A DNA stretch of 64,000 nucleotides, from contig OZ257147.1 of NCBI GenBank assembly GCA_965279285.1, forward strand, positions 558,001 to 622,000. Direction: 5' to 3'. The position numbers and the translations under genes are program-made. Origin of the DNA: G965279335 sp965279285. GTDB taxonomy: Bacteria > Pseudomonadota > Gammaproteobacteria > DSM-16500. Below, piece by piece: positions 20,801 to 26,510 of this stretch. The notes below the pieces were generated by a model, which saw nothing but the letters and a program-made list of their open reading frames with translations, was not told the DNA's origin and searched no databases. Numbering within the stretch: the first letter of the stretch is position 1; every line of letters starts with the position of its first letter.

Positions 20801-23610
20801 ACCCAATTGAGTTGCAAGCATTAGGGACAGTGCTGGGTAGAGGCCGCGATTCAACGGCGCCTTGTTGGATAGGCTCAGTTAAAACGAATATAGGCCATTT
20901 AGAGCCGGCTGCTGGATTGGCTGGTGTTATTAAAGTTTTATTGGCGCTAGAACAAGAAAAAATTCCACCGCATTTAAATTTTTCTACGCCTAATCCACAT
21001 ATTAATTTTGAAAAATATCATTTACAAGTCCCAACAAAATTGGAAGCGTGGCCGACAAATCAAGTATCGCGCATCGCTGGAGTGAGTTCATTTGGATTTG
21101 GTGGTACTAATGCACATATTATTATTCGTGATCTGACTGAAACAGAAAAAAATAATATTATTTTATTCCCGCAAGATAAAGCCGAAGAAATTTTTATTTT
21201 ATCCGCAAAAGATGCTACCGCTTTAAGTTTATTGATTGATCGATGGTGTATTTATTTAGAAAAATCACCACCAGTCAGTTTGGCGCAACTATGCTATAAT
21301 TTACATCTTAAGCGTACGGATTATTTAGTCCGCCTGGCAATTATTGCTAAAAACATCGAGGAATTAAAGCAATTATTGCAAAAATTGCGAGTGACGCCGA
21401 TTGAAAACTGGGTGCAATCAGAGAAAATTCTTTATAATCTTCAAAAAACAAAAATAGAGTTTTCAGCTGCAATACCATCATCTACTATTTTGTATTTTGC
21501 CAAGTCGTATGTAAATCGATTACCTGTTGATTGGGAAGAATACGAGACAGGCAGAAGTTATGCCTATATCGATATGCCACTTTATCCATGGCAAGCTAAG
21601 CAATATTGGCCAGAATTAAAAACGCTGCAAGTGCAGGCGCAGAAAAATAATTATCCTTTTTCAAAGACAAAAATTACGTCGCCATTAAAAGTGCAGCAGT
21701 TTGAATTTGAGTTTGATACGCGAGTGATGCCTGAAATAGCAGATAGTTTTAATTTTTTACATGCCGGTTATTATTTTGAAATGCTCGCGATCGCAACTCA
21801 TGAATTGTTTAAACAAATTGTTTTTACAGTTGAAGATTGTGCCTTTCTTTCACCGATATTTGTGCCCAATAATACTGCTATTAAAGTGCAGCTTGTTTTA
21901 CAAGAAATAGGTGAGCAGTGTTTTGCATTTAATTTTTATAGTCAAATTACCAGCGAAGAATGGACAGAAAATGCAGCAGGAAATTTATTGTTAGCGTTTC
22001 CTGCTCAAACAACGATGGTTGCGGTAGAGGCCATAAAAGATCGTTGTTATGGTATCGGTAATGAAGCTGAATTTTATGCGAAAGTGACAGCGATGAATAT
22101 GCCATCAGGCGATAGTATCCGTTGGAATAAAAGTTATTATTTTGCGGACGCAGAAATTCTTAATGAATTAAGTCCGCCTAAATCAGTTTCTCGAAGTGAA
22201 AGCTTCCAATTAAATATTCACCCAGGAATTTTTGATAGCTGTATTCAGTCACTTTTTATGTTGTTACCCAATAAATTTATTTGCCCTTATGTGGCTTCGC
22301 ATATTAAGCGGTTTACTTACTATGGCATCAATAATGTGCCTGCTTATCTGTATGCAACATTAAAATCGGTTTATTTTACGGGTGAAAAATATACAGGTGA
22401 TTTTTATTTAACGAATGATGTGGGTGAAGTTTTTGCTGTTTGTGAAAATTTAACGATGACACAGTTGAGTAGAAATGCGCAACTAGGCGTGGTTGATAGT
22501 AATAAAATTGATTTATCATTGCTGACACCTGACGTAGCGAAACAAAAAATTACTGATTTTTTAATTGAAAAGTGCGCAGCCATATTTTCAATGCCGAAAG
22601 AAGATATCGATGTTAGGCGGCCATTACGTGATATGGGAATTGATTCTTTAATGGCAATTGTGTTGGCGAGTGCTATTGAATCAACCTTAGGTTTAACTTA
22701 TTCCATGCAAACTATTTTAAAAGGCTCTAGTTTATTTGAGATAGCGAATACCTTAGTGCTGAGTGTTGTTGGGCAAGCTGTTGAAATTGGAGCGAACCCT
22801 TGGATTGTAAATAGAAAACGACAAAAAAACGCTAAAACACGCTTATTTTGTTTTCCTTATGGCGGTAGTGGGGCGTCGATTTATCATGAGTGGCAGTCAT
22901 TATTCCCCGATACCATAGAGGTTTGTCCGATACAATTACCTGGTAGAGAAGATCGGTTAAATGAAGCGCCGATTAATGATATTGATATCTTGGTTGATGC
23001 ATTAATTGAAAATTTACAATTTGAATTTGATTTACCGTTTAGCTTTTTTGGCCATAGTTTTGGTTCACTGCTAGCATTTGAATTAGCGCGGGGTTTGCGT
23101 AAGCGTAATTTCCCTCAACCAATACAACTTTTTGTTTCAGCGTTTCCTGATCCTTGTGTTCCTACGATTAGTTTAGATAGAGTCATTGCGCAGTTAGAAA
23201 ATATTAATCTTAATCTATTTGATTTAACGCATATGCATGAAATTGCTTTGTTGAGTGACGATGACTTATATAATATATCAGCGATTTTTAGTGAAAATGG
23301 TTTAATTGAGTATGGATCAAACTTAATGAGTCCCGATATTATTAAAATTCTGTTACCTATTTTTAGTAATGATATGTGTTTAGTAAAAAGCTATGAATAT
23401 ATTAAAGAAGCGCCGTTAAAGTTACCTATTACAGCTTTTATTGGCAAAAAAGATAATTGGGTTGCGTATATTGATCATTTAGGTTGGGCTGATCATACGG
23501 AAAATAAATTTGAAATAATCGCATTTGATAGCGGGCATTTATTTATTAAAGATAAATTGATTAAAAATGAAGTGATTAAAAAAATAACGAGTGACGTTGA
23601 AACTATTTAG
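6418..23610 (+). CDS. Giant trans-AT polyketide synthase, 5730 residues
   Basis: One uninterrupted frame encodes a loading module and five extension modules. The order is methyltransferase, GNAT, ACP1 (Ser762); KS1 (Cys986), ECH2, ACP2 (Ser1766); KS2 (Cys2015), ACP3 (Ser2481); KS3 (Cys2707), ACP4 (Ser3191); KS4 (Cys3434), KR, ACP5 (Ser4417); KS5 (Cys4652), DH-like, ACP6 (Ser5410), TE (Ser5547). All KS domains keep Cys-His-His (DTACSSS, HGTGT, NIGH), so all look competent for elongation. No AT domain exists anywhere. The ATG at 6418 has GAGGG about ten bases upstream. The in-frame stop lies inside the end of a MITE-like element, so the last residues come from that repeat. The inferred product is a hexaketide-sized chain with one beta-branch and one reduced keto group. 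The compound is unknown. Confidence 0.97.
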   Translation: MLEVLNRYVHGYVAIPVILSCHKKKLFDLLHCFGPLTLIDISRQLNANMGHMQVALQLFESLRWVEKNKFGYYSILCSPESYESLTQIPEYILSLYQSPIDLLLNKHRKILKKSLHAIMEYKNNAATFVLDFLPGVVVVPLLIALKKNYSQADTLFFNKIPSELRQLILAFFLEKKWAEQKGEQIILTNAGQFMLERAYNMATAASYAPMLANISTLLFGDPKKVFKKNSQGHESHIDRTLNVMASGFQHIRYFDDVMQAVVTIFNKTPFDKQPRYVIDTGCGDGTLLSKIYTLICNQSARGAVLNEYPLHMIGVDYNEKSLAATKLTLQAIPHYTLHGDVGNPQKIMADLKELGIVDPENCLHVRSFLDHDRPYLAPKNKKNIQDRLILNYQGAYVDDAGAVIPAAEMVQSLVEHLSRWSSIITHHGLLLLEVHNLLAETVYSYIDENESLHFDAYHAFSKQYLVEADVFLLSAAEVGLFPKIEFSRRYPSAFPYSRITLNYFEKRDYTLQHAQAADVPELLQLEEACWGKKLAVSAYEINRRLENFPQGQLIVKMHDRIVAVVYTQKIQSITELQDITFAKVSQLHHNAGKVIQLLGINVLPEMQDTGLGNQLREFVLWWAALKSGIKTIVGITRCKNYVENSALTMKEYINQHTQTAGGVDLILRFHTSHGAQIKAILKNYRPEDSDNQGAGILIEYDLFNLAEPSLPLTDAAVVPQIKKVIDKNIALTVNTLIKKLIAEVHRQQYSMSYPLREMGLDSLGLLELRTLINQQFNVKLDPTFFFEYNTANAIVEYLNQQLADVISPSNTTTAPLENSIEKNEPIAIVGMSCRFPGGVNSSADFWELLKDGKNAITPIPAERKKWLGDSLSYGGFLTDIDCFDADFFHISPREAEVMDPQQRILLEVTWEALEHAGICADQLNNTKTGVFVGIFSHDYETLLTKNKQNKDLDAYYATGNSTSVAAGRLAYVLGLNGPAMAVDTACSSSLVAVHLACQSLRNNECDIAIAGGVNLILSPELNIAFTNAGMLSPVGKCKTFDVSADGYVRSEGCGVLIVKKLAHALRDNDTVLAIIRGSAINQDGKSNGLTAPSHVAQAELLRDALKSANITANTVNYLETHGTGTSLGDPIEVKAIVEVYRPTRGLDFPLVLGSVKTNIGHTEAAAGMAGLFKTILMLQQQQIPGILHFAQLNPHILLDTPYFKFPTELMPWLPNQQFPRRAGVSSFGFSGTNAHIILEESPACGSVIPAILKPCYLFTFSAKNKHALQNKILQFLAWFKNNPSPTHDAEYLSQISYTLNLGRCHFTYRFAVLASTCAELQASLENISHLGNDVAHADCNDEIKINAIKRLMSAISAPLNFSVGEYRMKLASLAEYYIEGYHLDWQTLHHNEAKKRLSLPVYPFEKEHYWYNSYQAAPLAKIKNPLILNSEQEKTVSLEVTPEGIAIVRMLDRVGKNQLSFAFLQALENRFIELSHNPAVKVAVLTGYDDVFCLGGSEEVLLAISKSEVKYTDLSFLYRGLLDCPIPVISAIQGHAFGAGLAFGLYADMVIMAENSLFTANFMNYGFTPGVGSTLIFQEKLSPPLAMEMMWTAKKYSGLELKARGATVVFKNASDVFSEAMMLATTFTTKSMLALKIFKRNMTDLLLEKLSKTIERELQMHADIFANPEATEIIKNYFSSRSLAPSSNKVNENAGIILQQKMALEDKLISPTVLSPKLMLTPTQPIVTNVQKDVTDDLMQIIAAKLHIAADRLDIHRSFKELGVDSINAVEIVRELGQRFALTIEAAMIYDHPTIKQFAHYLQTEISQHSPKSMALEKNASLPTKKIELTHFIPETPPVNNQVNRDIAIIGFSGQFPGAPDVDSFWENLAAGKSSITEIPSERWNIENFYDANIDVPNRSNSKWGGFLNEIDQFDPLFFGMSPAEAEQMDPQQRLFLQEAWKVFEQAGYSTEALAGSQCAVFVGASVGDYANKIKQAGTDSGAHLLIGSNSSILASRISYHLDLKGPSVAVDTACSSSLVAIHQACQSLWSEESTMALAGGVCILTTAEMHIMTSKAGMLSTAGLCKTFDDTADGFVPGEAVGVVLLKPLNQAIADKDIIYGVIKGSGINQDGKTNGITAPCMKAQTALELDVYKRFNINPQTISYVEAHGTGTKLGDPIEVNALTRAFRVYTDNNQYCAIGSVKTNIGHTLLAAGVAGLIKILLCLKHKKLVPTLNYKQQNEHINFSHSPFYVNTALKDWEQASAHPRRAALSSFGLSGTNAHMIIEEAPNLMAAVAVVAEKPYYLVTLSAKTEKALKQRIIDLANYLLPAATTLENIAYTLNARKTHFPLRCAIVVSSLSELYSALAQIQKNQSALNVKINYEKIKVKTEPQLEDMLNTLQNTSIPADALIYHDTLLTLGDLYVKGYDLDWKKLHSNESQQLVSLPTYPFSSEKYWITPPNQSQENVNIEILKLASNLLKIRVEDLDIQQKISEFGMDSISMSAFISAVNNRYHLNLTPAIMYEHATLASFIEFFFKNHHSVVKLDTATPAVKTAGDVAIIGMSAILPGAKNTEQFWENLIAGKNVIQEIPPERWDWQSCYGDPFTEQGKTKAKQGGFIQDISHFDAAFFNISPREAELMDPQQRLFLQVVWQAIEDSGYSTASYAAGSTGVFVGVVSSDYAELLQNNNLTDAATITGNTRTIIANRVSYLLNLQGPSEAIDTACSSSLVAIHHAVCAIQNGDCDLAIAGGVNALLTPTAYLSASKAGMLSEEGLCKTFDKNANGYVRAEGVGAIILKPLHKAEEDGDTIYGVIKGTAVNHGGHMSSLTVPNPNAQADVISLACRRAQIDVESLTYVETHGTGTALGDPIEINGLKKAFTALADEKNNHHYYCDLGSVKTNIGHLESAAGIASVIKVLLAIKNKTIPGNLHFTELNPFIEVKDSPFYIVNQTKAWNPVNAVSGHAIPRRAGISAFGFGGVNAHIVIEEAVKQVKTSTLRKPCYLITLSAKQVESLKLKIANLLTWLRINSAVDLESLAFTLNIGRDHFKIRCAFVVSSVDELIAALNDFTVNKELLDTQNNNESELALRYTAAMEIINQVSTVTPEFYQQNLLILADLYVQNYALNFKQLHANEKCQRVASLPTYPFLTQHFWFNTPNSVPAQKTAPLENLDLHQLTLHYLQTLFAEKLKLPIEQLAIDATYEVYGVESLLSLEITKRLENDFGTLPKTLLYEKNKLNDLALYLEKKYLAVLQKMFSSVPMSAKSSSPTALPPKRDQSLPTEDIAIIGLSGTYPMAKDLNAFWDNLVRGVDCISEVPAERWNYKDYPVTIGNETHYYKHGGFIEDIDKFDPLFFNIAPRDAALLDPQERLFIQSAWATLEDAGYTRETLQRKVNNQVGVFVGVTYNFYPLFIAEEWHKGNRLPLDVQLFSTANRTSYFLNLSGPSFVIDTACSSSMAAIHLAYESILRGECQMAIAGGVNLSLHPSKYHMLGSYSLMSATGRCTSFGANGAGYVPGEGVGSVLLKPLSMAIKDNDRIYGVIKSSSMNHGGKTSGYTVPNPSAQTELIKNALNKAKCDPRTINYIEAHGTGTALGDPIEIRGLQEAFEDYTQDKQFCAIGSVKSNIGHLESAAGISQLTKVLLQLQHKKIVPSLHAQELNPFIDFQQTPFYVQQELSDWQSVQGQPRRAGISSFGAGGTNIHLIIEEFVATTQRAPVALPHLFIFLLSAQNAERLKEHASNLLTYLSATVKTPEHLYDLCYTLQTGRENMAARLAIAATSLADLIDKLSLYIKQVNPVIDRCWYHDSVPLSKPLENNEKLAQAWVSGAHIAWELLYSSEQKPQRISLPSYPFAKRRCWVPTQVVTGLAKPNLVVEPLARNDEWLYQPYWDKKQLLSLAPVKDNKRSWLIFSDHELGLHLQAELGKENCIFCFAGDKFKKINSRIYFINPENLADYQELITEISSGNHKFLAGIIYLGAFLAATENTSTSNLWEVGQYAESSKKMFNLFKALSEQQWQQEMQFCFVTRQSQATIAEDNINIWQHHLWSMTRIFTAECPMFKALLLDLASKKHLTQDAKIITQEMTQAVLGEDHISYRHNERYVLKLRNYLPDQASATWKVPKAAIITGGLGALGIELAQFLLQQGTQYLLLVGTTVLPERSERDYLTDPAIIEKVAQLSELEKSGITIDYVAADVSDKRLMQNIIIRCEQTWGVSIDGVFHLAGVTTDNMPINKMSEELLKKVLQVKIQGALVLHDIFNQPDVHTFVLFSSISALPYFGIGGLSAYAMANEFLNGLAVYRRSQKLSGLSINWAAWADNGMSFKYNHIAFLAAIGMTSVPMATGMQILKTILTANPAIIAVFKLDWEKFLKINPDARLLTFLHDYIPQKIINAASDVIVSLNSEEVTQLLVDLLAEVLEFEAAEIETTVPLQNYGLDSILGVYWVGKLSEHFPDIVSPMDLYRYPTVMQLVQHIVKNYHPTPSMMPVLASKIVQTEKQTVDTYEPIAIIGVACRFPEANNKQEYWQLLSSGKDVISFIPEQRWKILQDTEETLIQAEAEHCRGGFLADILSFDAYFFGITPREAVRMDPQQRLLLEVAYEAIEDAGLTLDALAGSAMGVFSSLYANQFSSLQKINSEMDALYIPTGNATSLSANRLSYLFDLRGPSITLDTACSSSLVALHLACLNLQNKLCDTALVSAVNLNLFPSINLLLSKAKMLSPDGLCKTFDADANGYVQGEGVSAVILKPLAKALQDHDRIYGVIAGSAINQDGKTNGLTAPNGAQQEALLKAAYQAADINPSTVSYVECHGTGTFLGDPIELQALGTVLGRGRDSTAPCWIGSVKTNIGHLEPAAGLAGVIKVLLALEQEKIPPHLNFSTPNPHINFEKYHLQVPTKLEAWPTNQVSRIAGVSSFGFGGTNAHIIIRDLTETEKNNIILFPQDKAEEIFILSAKDATALSLLIDRWCIYLEKSPPVSLAQLCYNLHLKRTDYLVRLAIIAKNIEELKQLLQKLRVTPIENWVQSEKILYNLQKTKIEFSAAIPSSTILYFAKSYVNRLPVDWEEYETGRSYAYIDMPLYPWQAKQYWPELKTLQVQAQKNNYPFSKTKITSPLKVQQFEFEFDTRVMPEIADSFNFLHAGYYFEMLAIATHELFKQIVFTVEDCAFLSPIFVPNNTAIKVQLVLQEIGEQCFAFNFYSQITSEEWTENAAGNLLLAFPAQTTMVAVEAIKDRCYGIGNEAEFYAKVTAMNMPSGDSIRWNKSYYFADAEILNELSPPKSVSRSESFQLNIHPGIFDSCIQSLFMLLPNKFICPYVASHIKRFTYYGINNVPAYLYATLKSVYFTGEKYTGDFYLTNDVGEVFAVCENLTMTQLSRNAQLGVVDSNKIDLSLLTPDVAKQKITDFLIEKCAAIFSMPKEDIDVRRPLRDMGIDSLMAIVLASAIESTLGLTYSMQTILKGSSLFEIANTLVLSVVGQAVEIGANPWIVNRKRQKNAKTRLFCFPYGGSGASIYHEWQSLFPDTIEVCPIQLPGREDRLNEAPINDIDILVDALIENLQFEFDLPFSFFGHSFGSLLAFELARGLRKRNFPQPIQLFVSAFPDPCVPTISLDRVIAQLENINLNLFDLTHMHEIALLSDDDLYNISAIFSENGLIEYGSNLMSPDIIKILLPIFSNDMCLVKSYEYIKEAPLKLPITAFIGKKDNWVAYIDHLGWADHTENKFEIIAFDSGHLFIKDKLIKNEVIKKITSDVETI
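8887..11840 (+). other. PKS module 1: KS1, ECH2, ACP2
   Basis: KS1 (824-1241) has Cys986, His1121 and His1161. After the post-KS linker comes a crotonase domain (about 1436-1678) with DVFCLGGSEE and IQGHAFGAGLAFG. It resembles PksI/CurF-type ECH2, which decarboxylates the glutaconyl intermediate. ACP2 carries Ser1766 in LGVDSIN. An ECH embedded directly after the first KS recalls pederin/onnamide-type synthases and points to beta-branching early in the chain. Confidence 0.88.
11953..13980 (+). other. PKS module 2: KS2, ACP3
   Basis: This is a minimal module. KS2 (1846-2271, Cys2015) is followed by the flanking linker ending LPTYPF and by ACP3 (Ser2481 in FGMDSIS). No reductive domain is present, so the beta-keto group would stay unless an enzyme acts in trans. 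Confidence 0.9.
14032..16110 (+). other. PKS module 3: KS3, ACP4
   Basis: This is another minimal module. KS3 (2539-2971, Cys2707) is followed by ACP4, whose attachment site reads YGVESLL (Ser3191) with Glu in place of the usual Asp. That change is tolerated in some carrier proteins. Confidence 0.88.
16210..19790 (+). other. PKS module 4: KS4, KR, ACP5 with beta-branch Trp
   Basis: KS4 (3265-3689, Cys3434) precedes a ketoreductase (about 3862-4335) with the NADPH motif TGGLGALG at 4107, an FSS segment and Tyr4266 in SAYAMANEF. ACP5 reads YGLDSILGVYW: Trp4423 lies six residues after Ser4417, the signature reported for carrier proteins that undergo beta-branching. The KR and a beta-branch signature in one module are hard to reconcile, so one may be silent or the signature coincidental. 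Confidence 0.85.
19864..23610 (+). other. PKS module 5 and release: KS5, degenerate DH, ACP6, TE
   Basis: KS5 (4483-4906, Cys4652) is followed by a double-hotdog region (about 5075-5350). It keeps the HPGIFDSCIQ helix (Asp5273), but the first motif reads IADSFNFLHAGYY and lacks the catalytic His and its loop. ACP6 has Ser5410 in MGIDSLM. The terminal alpha/beta hydrolase has FPYGGSG, LPGREDR, Ser5547 in GHSFGS, Asp5679 and His5707. It resembles type II thioesterases fused as a release domain, which could hydrolyse or cyclise the chain. Confidence 0.85.
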
Positions 23611-23727
23611 TAGTCAAGGCTTGGTGGGCACGCTGCGCTTTGCCCACCCTACATTTTTTATAATTTATTTTTTGTAGGGTGGGCAAAGCGCAGCGTGCCC
23701 ACCAAACTTTGACCGCTGAATAGTTAC
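23601..23727. repeat. MITE-like element overlapping the PKS stop codon
   Basis: Outer ends AACTATTTAGTAGTC (23601) and GACCGCTGAATAGTTA (inverted) flank two inward-facing hairpin arms (about 23623-23653 and 23673-23703). The left end supplies the last two sense codons and the TAG stop of the synthase, and the arms could act as a two-way terminator. Confidence 0.85.
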
Positions 23728-23734
23728 ATTTAGC

Positions 23735-24880
23735 TTATAATATCGTTGTACTGGATCCGGCAGACAAGCCGCGAGACATTGGAATAGTAATGACGTTAGT
23801 CCTGCAATGTTGCTGTTTTTTGGGCTGCTTAAAAAGAGTAGGAGTAGTTGCTGGAGCTGCAGTAGATTCGAATTCTAAATGATGGTTTTTTCTCTTGTGA
23901 TCCTGTGGCTTAACATCGGAGTCTTGAAATGCAGCTGAATAATTATGCCTACTAGGTGTTGGTAGATATGGGGCCCTGATTGAATATGCAGGAAAAGTAC
24001 GAGATCTTGAGGTTGCTGTATGCGCGCATTGATGTGATGCAGAGGTAGCATGCAGCTCAGTCAGTGGCGGTAAAGAAGACTTTACATCACTTTGATTTGA
24101 AGAAAGCCCTTCATTTGAGCGTGATTGCCTTACCGGCACTGATTCTGTTGGGTGGGGTGATAGACTTGTTAGATCTAATTGCGGGCTCGGCGGTGATGCG
24201 GCGCCGTTACTTGTTCTTAGTGATGGTGTGGCTTTAGACATTTCCACTTGAGTTGCAGGGTTTGAATCATATAATAATTTTATTGCACAAAAAGCACTGG
24301 CTATAAAGCTGCTTATAATTCCTAAAGCGCCAAATGATATTTTATTAAGGATAAGAACAAAGGTGAATGCAATAGTGATAAACGTTGTTGTTATACCTAG
24401 GATTGTATTGGTAATGATTTGATTTTTAAAAATTTGTTTTAACGCGAGATCTTTGCATTGAAAATATTTTATTCCTGAATAAATTGCGTGTCCTAGATGA
24501 TAAAGTATTTTAGTAGCATAGCCAGCAATTAAAAAAAACGGTGCTATTGTCATTAAGCCAAGAGTAGCGATAAAAGCGCCGATTAAAGCAATTCCGAGTG
24601 TCAAGCTAAAAATAGCATTAACTAATAATTTTGATAAGGCTGGATTTTTTTCTGTGCCATTTGCAATATGTTCAATTTTTGCAGCATGCCATGCGATGAA
24701 TAGTTGTAGCACGCTGTTAATAAATAAAAAGGGTAAGGCAATAATGCTTAGTAATTCTGTCCAGGCCAGTGAAAACATAAGAATTAAATTAACATTTTCT
24801 ATTGTTTCAAGTGTTAAAGAAGATTTTGTCAGGTTTGATTTTTTTAAATCTTGAGCAGTGTTTGCGTGTGTGCTTTGCAT
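23735..24880 (-). CDS. Polytopic membrane protein with disordered C-terminal tail
   Basis: The N-terminal half (about residues 30-220 of 381) holds several strongly hydrophobic segments, probably four to six membrane helices. The C-terminal 150 residues are rich in Ser, Pro, Thr and His and look unstructured. I choose ATG 24880, with AAGGA seven bases upstream, over the in-frame ATG at 24937, which lacks a ribosome-binding site. No family is recognised. The layout is common among secreted or host-membrane-targeted proteins of intracellular gammaproteobacteria, but nothing here proves secretion. Its stop is just beyond the MITE-like element that ends the synthase, so the two genes converge. 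Confidence 0.8.
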   Translation of the reverse strand: MQSTHANTAQDLKKSNLTKSSLTLETIENVNLILMFSLAWTELLSIIALPFLFINSVLQLFIAWHAAKIEHIANGTEKNPALSKLLVNAIFSLTLGIALIGAFIATLGLMTIAPFFLIAGYATKILYHLGHAIYSGIKYFQCKDLALKQIFKNQIITNTILGITTTFITIAFTFVLILNKISFGALGIISSFIASAFCAIKLLYDSNPATQVEMSKATPSLRTSNGAASPPSPQLDLTSLSPHPTESVPVRQSRSNEGLSSNQSDVKSSLPPLTELHATSASHQCAHTATSRSRTFPAYSIRAPYLPTPSRHNYSAAFQDSDVKPQDHKRKNHHLEFESTAAPATTPTLFKQPKKQQHCRTNVITIPMSRGLSAGSSTTIL

Positions 24881-25073
24881 AATATATCCTTTGATAATAA
24901 AATCGTTAGTGAGGATAAAAACTTTATACTCAGGCATTATTACAAATTTATGGGTATTTACATCACTGAATTTTTACAGGTGATTGCTTTAGCTTAGTAA
25001 TTGTTCGGTATTAACGATAGAATACCAACTGATTACACTAGGGCATTCAGTCATAAAATTGAGGGTGTAGGTT

Positions 25074-25295
25074 ATGAATTTATCTCGAGCCAAAATAGAA
25101 AACTTAATTGATTATTTATGTGATCCCGATCCGGCTCTAACACCTTTAGAAATGTGCCAACTAAATGGAATTAGCCTAAATCAATATTATCGCTGGAAAG
25201 CGACTTTTTTTAGCCTAGATAAAAATAAAGCGAATACCTTGCAGAGTTTTTTGGCAGCTGATGATAGGGATAAAGATAAAGAGCCATGCGAATAA
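25074..25295 (+). CDS. Small helix-turn-helix protein, IS3 OrfA-like
   Basis: This is a 73-residue protein. The segment CQLNGISLNQYYRWKA matches the helix-turn-helix of IS3-family OrfA proteins (GIS..TFYRWK), but the leucine zipper that normally follows is missing and the tail is acidic and charged. GAGGG lies about nine bases before the ATG, and a possible terminator follows about 80 bp downstream. It could be an OrfA remnant or a small DNA-binding protein derived from one. It is not adjacent to any OrfB. Confidence 0.6.
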   Translation: MNLSRAKIENLIDYLCDPDPALTPLEMCQLNGISLNQYYRWKATFFSLDKNKANTLQSFLAADDRDKDKEPCE

Positions 25296-25375
25296 TTGCG
25301 TTCTAGAGGGGTAAATATAGCCTACACAAGCTTTGGCATGTATGCTGCGCCCATTATAATAGCGGGCTTGTTTTT

Positions 25376-25395
25376 GGGCTGTACGGCCCTTTTTT
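25376..25395 (+). terminator. Possible rho-independent terminator
   Basis: GGGC-TGTACG-GCCC is followed at once by TTTTTT, about 80 bp after the small helix-turn-helix gene. The stem is short. Confidence 0.45.
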
Positions 25396-25426
25396 GCGTG
25401 CCTTACGGCTTTTGTGTAAAAATATG

Positions 25427-26062
25427 TCATTCTGTGTCTTGTAAAATATCATAAGCTTTTGCGATTAAACCAATACGATTGCTACATGAAAACTTTTTCT
25501 TCATATTTTCTATATAAAATTCGATTGTTCTTGGCGAAAGGTTTAAAATTCGACCAATTTCTTTTGCTGTCATGCCTCTTACTAAATAATAAAGACATTG
25601 TTTTTCACGTTTGGCAACGTTTTTATCGAGTATTCCTGGTTTTACGGCAATATTTAAAGATTTTTCTTCGAGTGGATCAGTGAGAGGGGTGGAGTTAATT
25701 GAAATGGAAGTGCATAAAATTCCCATTAACTTCCCATTTGAATTTTTATAAGGTAGTTTATGGCTTAACATATGAAGAATCGATTGATCTTTAATGGTCA
25801 GTGATTCGATTGCAACTATGGGCTTTTCCGTTTGAATAACTTCTTGGTCATGTGTTTTAATTATTTTAATTTCAGTGGGACAGCTAAAAAGAGCCTCATT
25901 TGATTTACCAATGATTTCATTTTTTTTCGTAAAACCGAATTTGGATACTAAGGGAAGGTTGCAGTCAATATAGACGCCATAAATATCTTTTATATAGGCA
26001 GGACATGATAGGTCTAAAAAACCTTTTAATTCCATGAAAAACAGGGTATTAACTTGATGCAT
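25427..26062 (-). CDS. PAS-LuxR family transcriptional regulator
   Basis: This 211-residue protein has an N-terminal PAS-like sensor fold (about residues 15-130; YIKDIYGVYIDCN, then EIIGKSNEALF) and a C-terminal LuxR/GerE helix-turn-helix (about 150-205; RGMTAKEIGRILNLSPRTIEFYI in outline). No receiver domain is present, so it should respond to a ligand or cofactor bound by the PAS domain rather than to phosphorylation. Short PAS-LuxR regulators are frequent in Legionella-like bacteria. The ATG at 26062 has AGG about eight bases upstream; an internal ATG at codon 10 lacks a signal. It stands alone, with remnants of an IS3 element on its 5' side. Confidence 0.88.
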   Translation of the reverse strand: MHQVNTLFFMELKGFLDLSCPAYIKDIYGVYIDCNLPLVSKFGFTKKNEIIGKSNEALFSCPTEIKIIKTHDQEVIQTEKPIVAIESLTIKDQSILHMLSHKLPYKNSNGKLMGILCTSISINSTPLTDPLEEKSLNIAVKPGILDKNVAKREKQCLYYLVRGMTAKEIGRILNLSPRTIEFYIENMKKKFSCSNRIGLIAKAYDILQDTE

Positions 26063-26181
26063 GTCAGCTGCCTAAATGATTTAGTTAATTGGCATTGTTT
26101 TTATATTTAACACAAAATGTAGCGCATTACTTGAACAGTAAGGCCAGCTGTATTAAAGCGCATAAATGAAATAAAATCCAG

Positions 26182-26510
26182 TTAAATAGGATTAATTTCA
26201 TTTGAGCGATTTCTAAGCGTTAGCCCAAATTCTTTGTATATGCGACAGACATATTTGTGGTTGACTTTGATTCCTTCATCAACAAGTAAATAATAAATTT
26301 TCCAATATCCAAAAGTCGGATTTGATAAGGCTAACCGGATAATTTTTTTAATTAACTCTCTATCATCACTTCTTTTGTTAGAGTAGTAAAAGGCAGTGCG
26401 GCTAATGTTAAATAAGTTGCATGCTACCCTTACACTAACGCGATATAAACTAATCGCTTGTCTAACTAAGTATTTTCTTGATGATAGAGTTAAAGCTTTC
26501 CCTCAAGAAC
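26182..26510 (-). pseudogene. IS3-family (IS407-like) OrfB N-terminal remnant
   Basis: In the frame shifted relative to the small ORF upstream, the minus strand reads KALTLSSRKYLV, then VACNLFNISRTAFYY, then NPTFGYWKIYYLL and GIKVNHKYVCRIYKEFGL. This is the typical N-terminal part of an IS3 transposase (OrfB). It ends at a stop at 26182, before the DDE catalytic core, so the transposase is truncated and inactive. Confidence 0.85.

Noticed and set aside
6418..23610. Many antisense and out-of-frame ORFs of 60-100 codons inside the synthase gene
   Set aside because: They are shadows of a conserved reading frame with all catalytic motifs and have no start signals.
25215..25430. A 71-codon minus-strand ORF with basic composition
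   Set aside because: It overlaps the small helix-turn-helix gene and a likely terminator, and lacks a ribosome-binding site.
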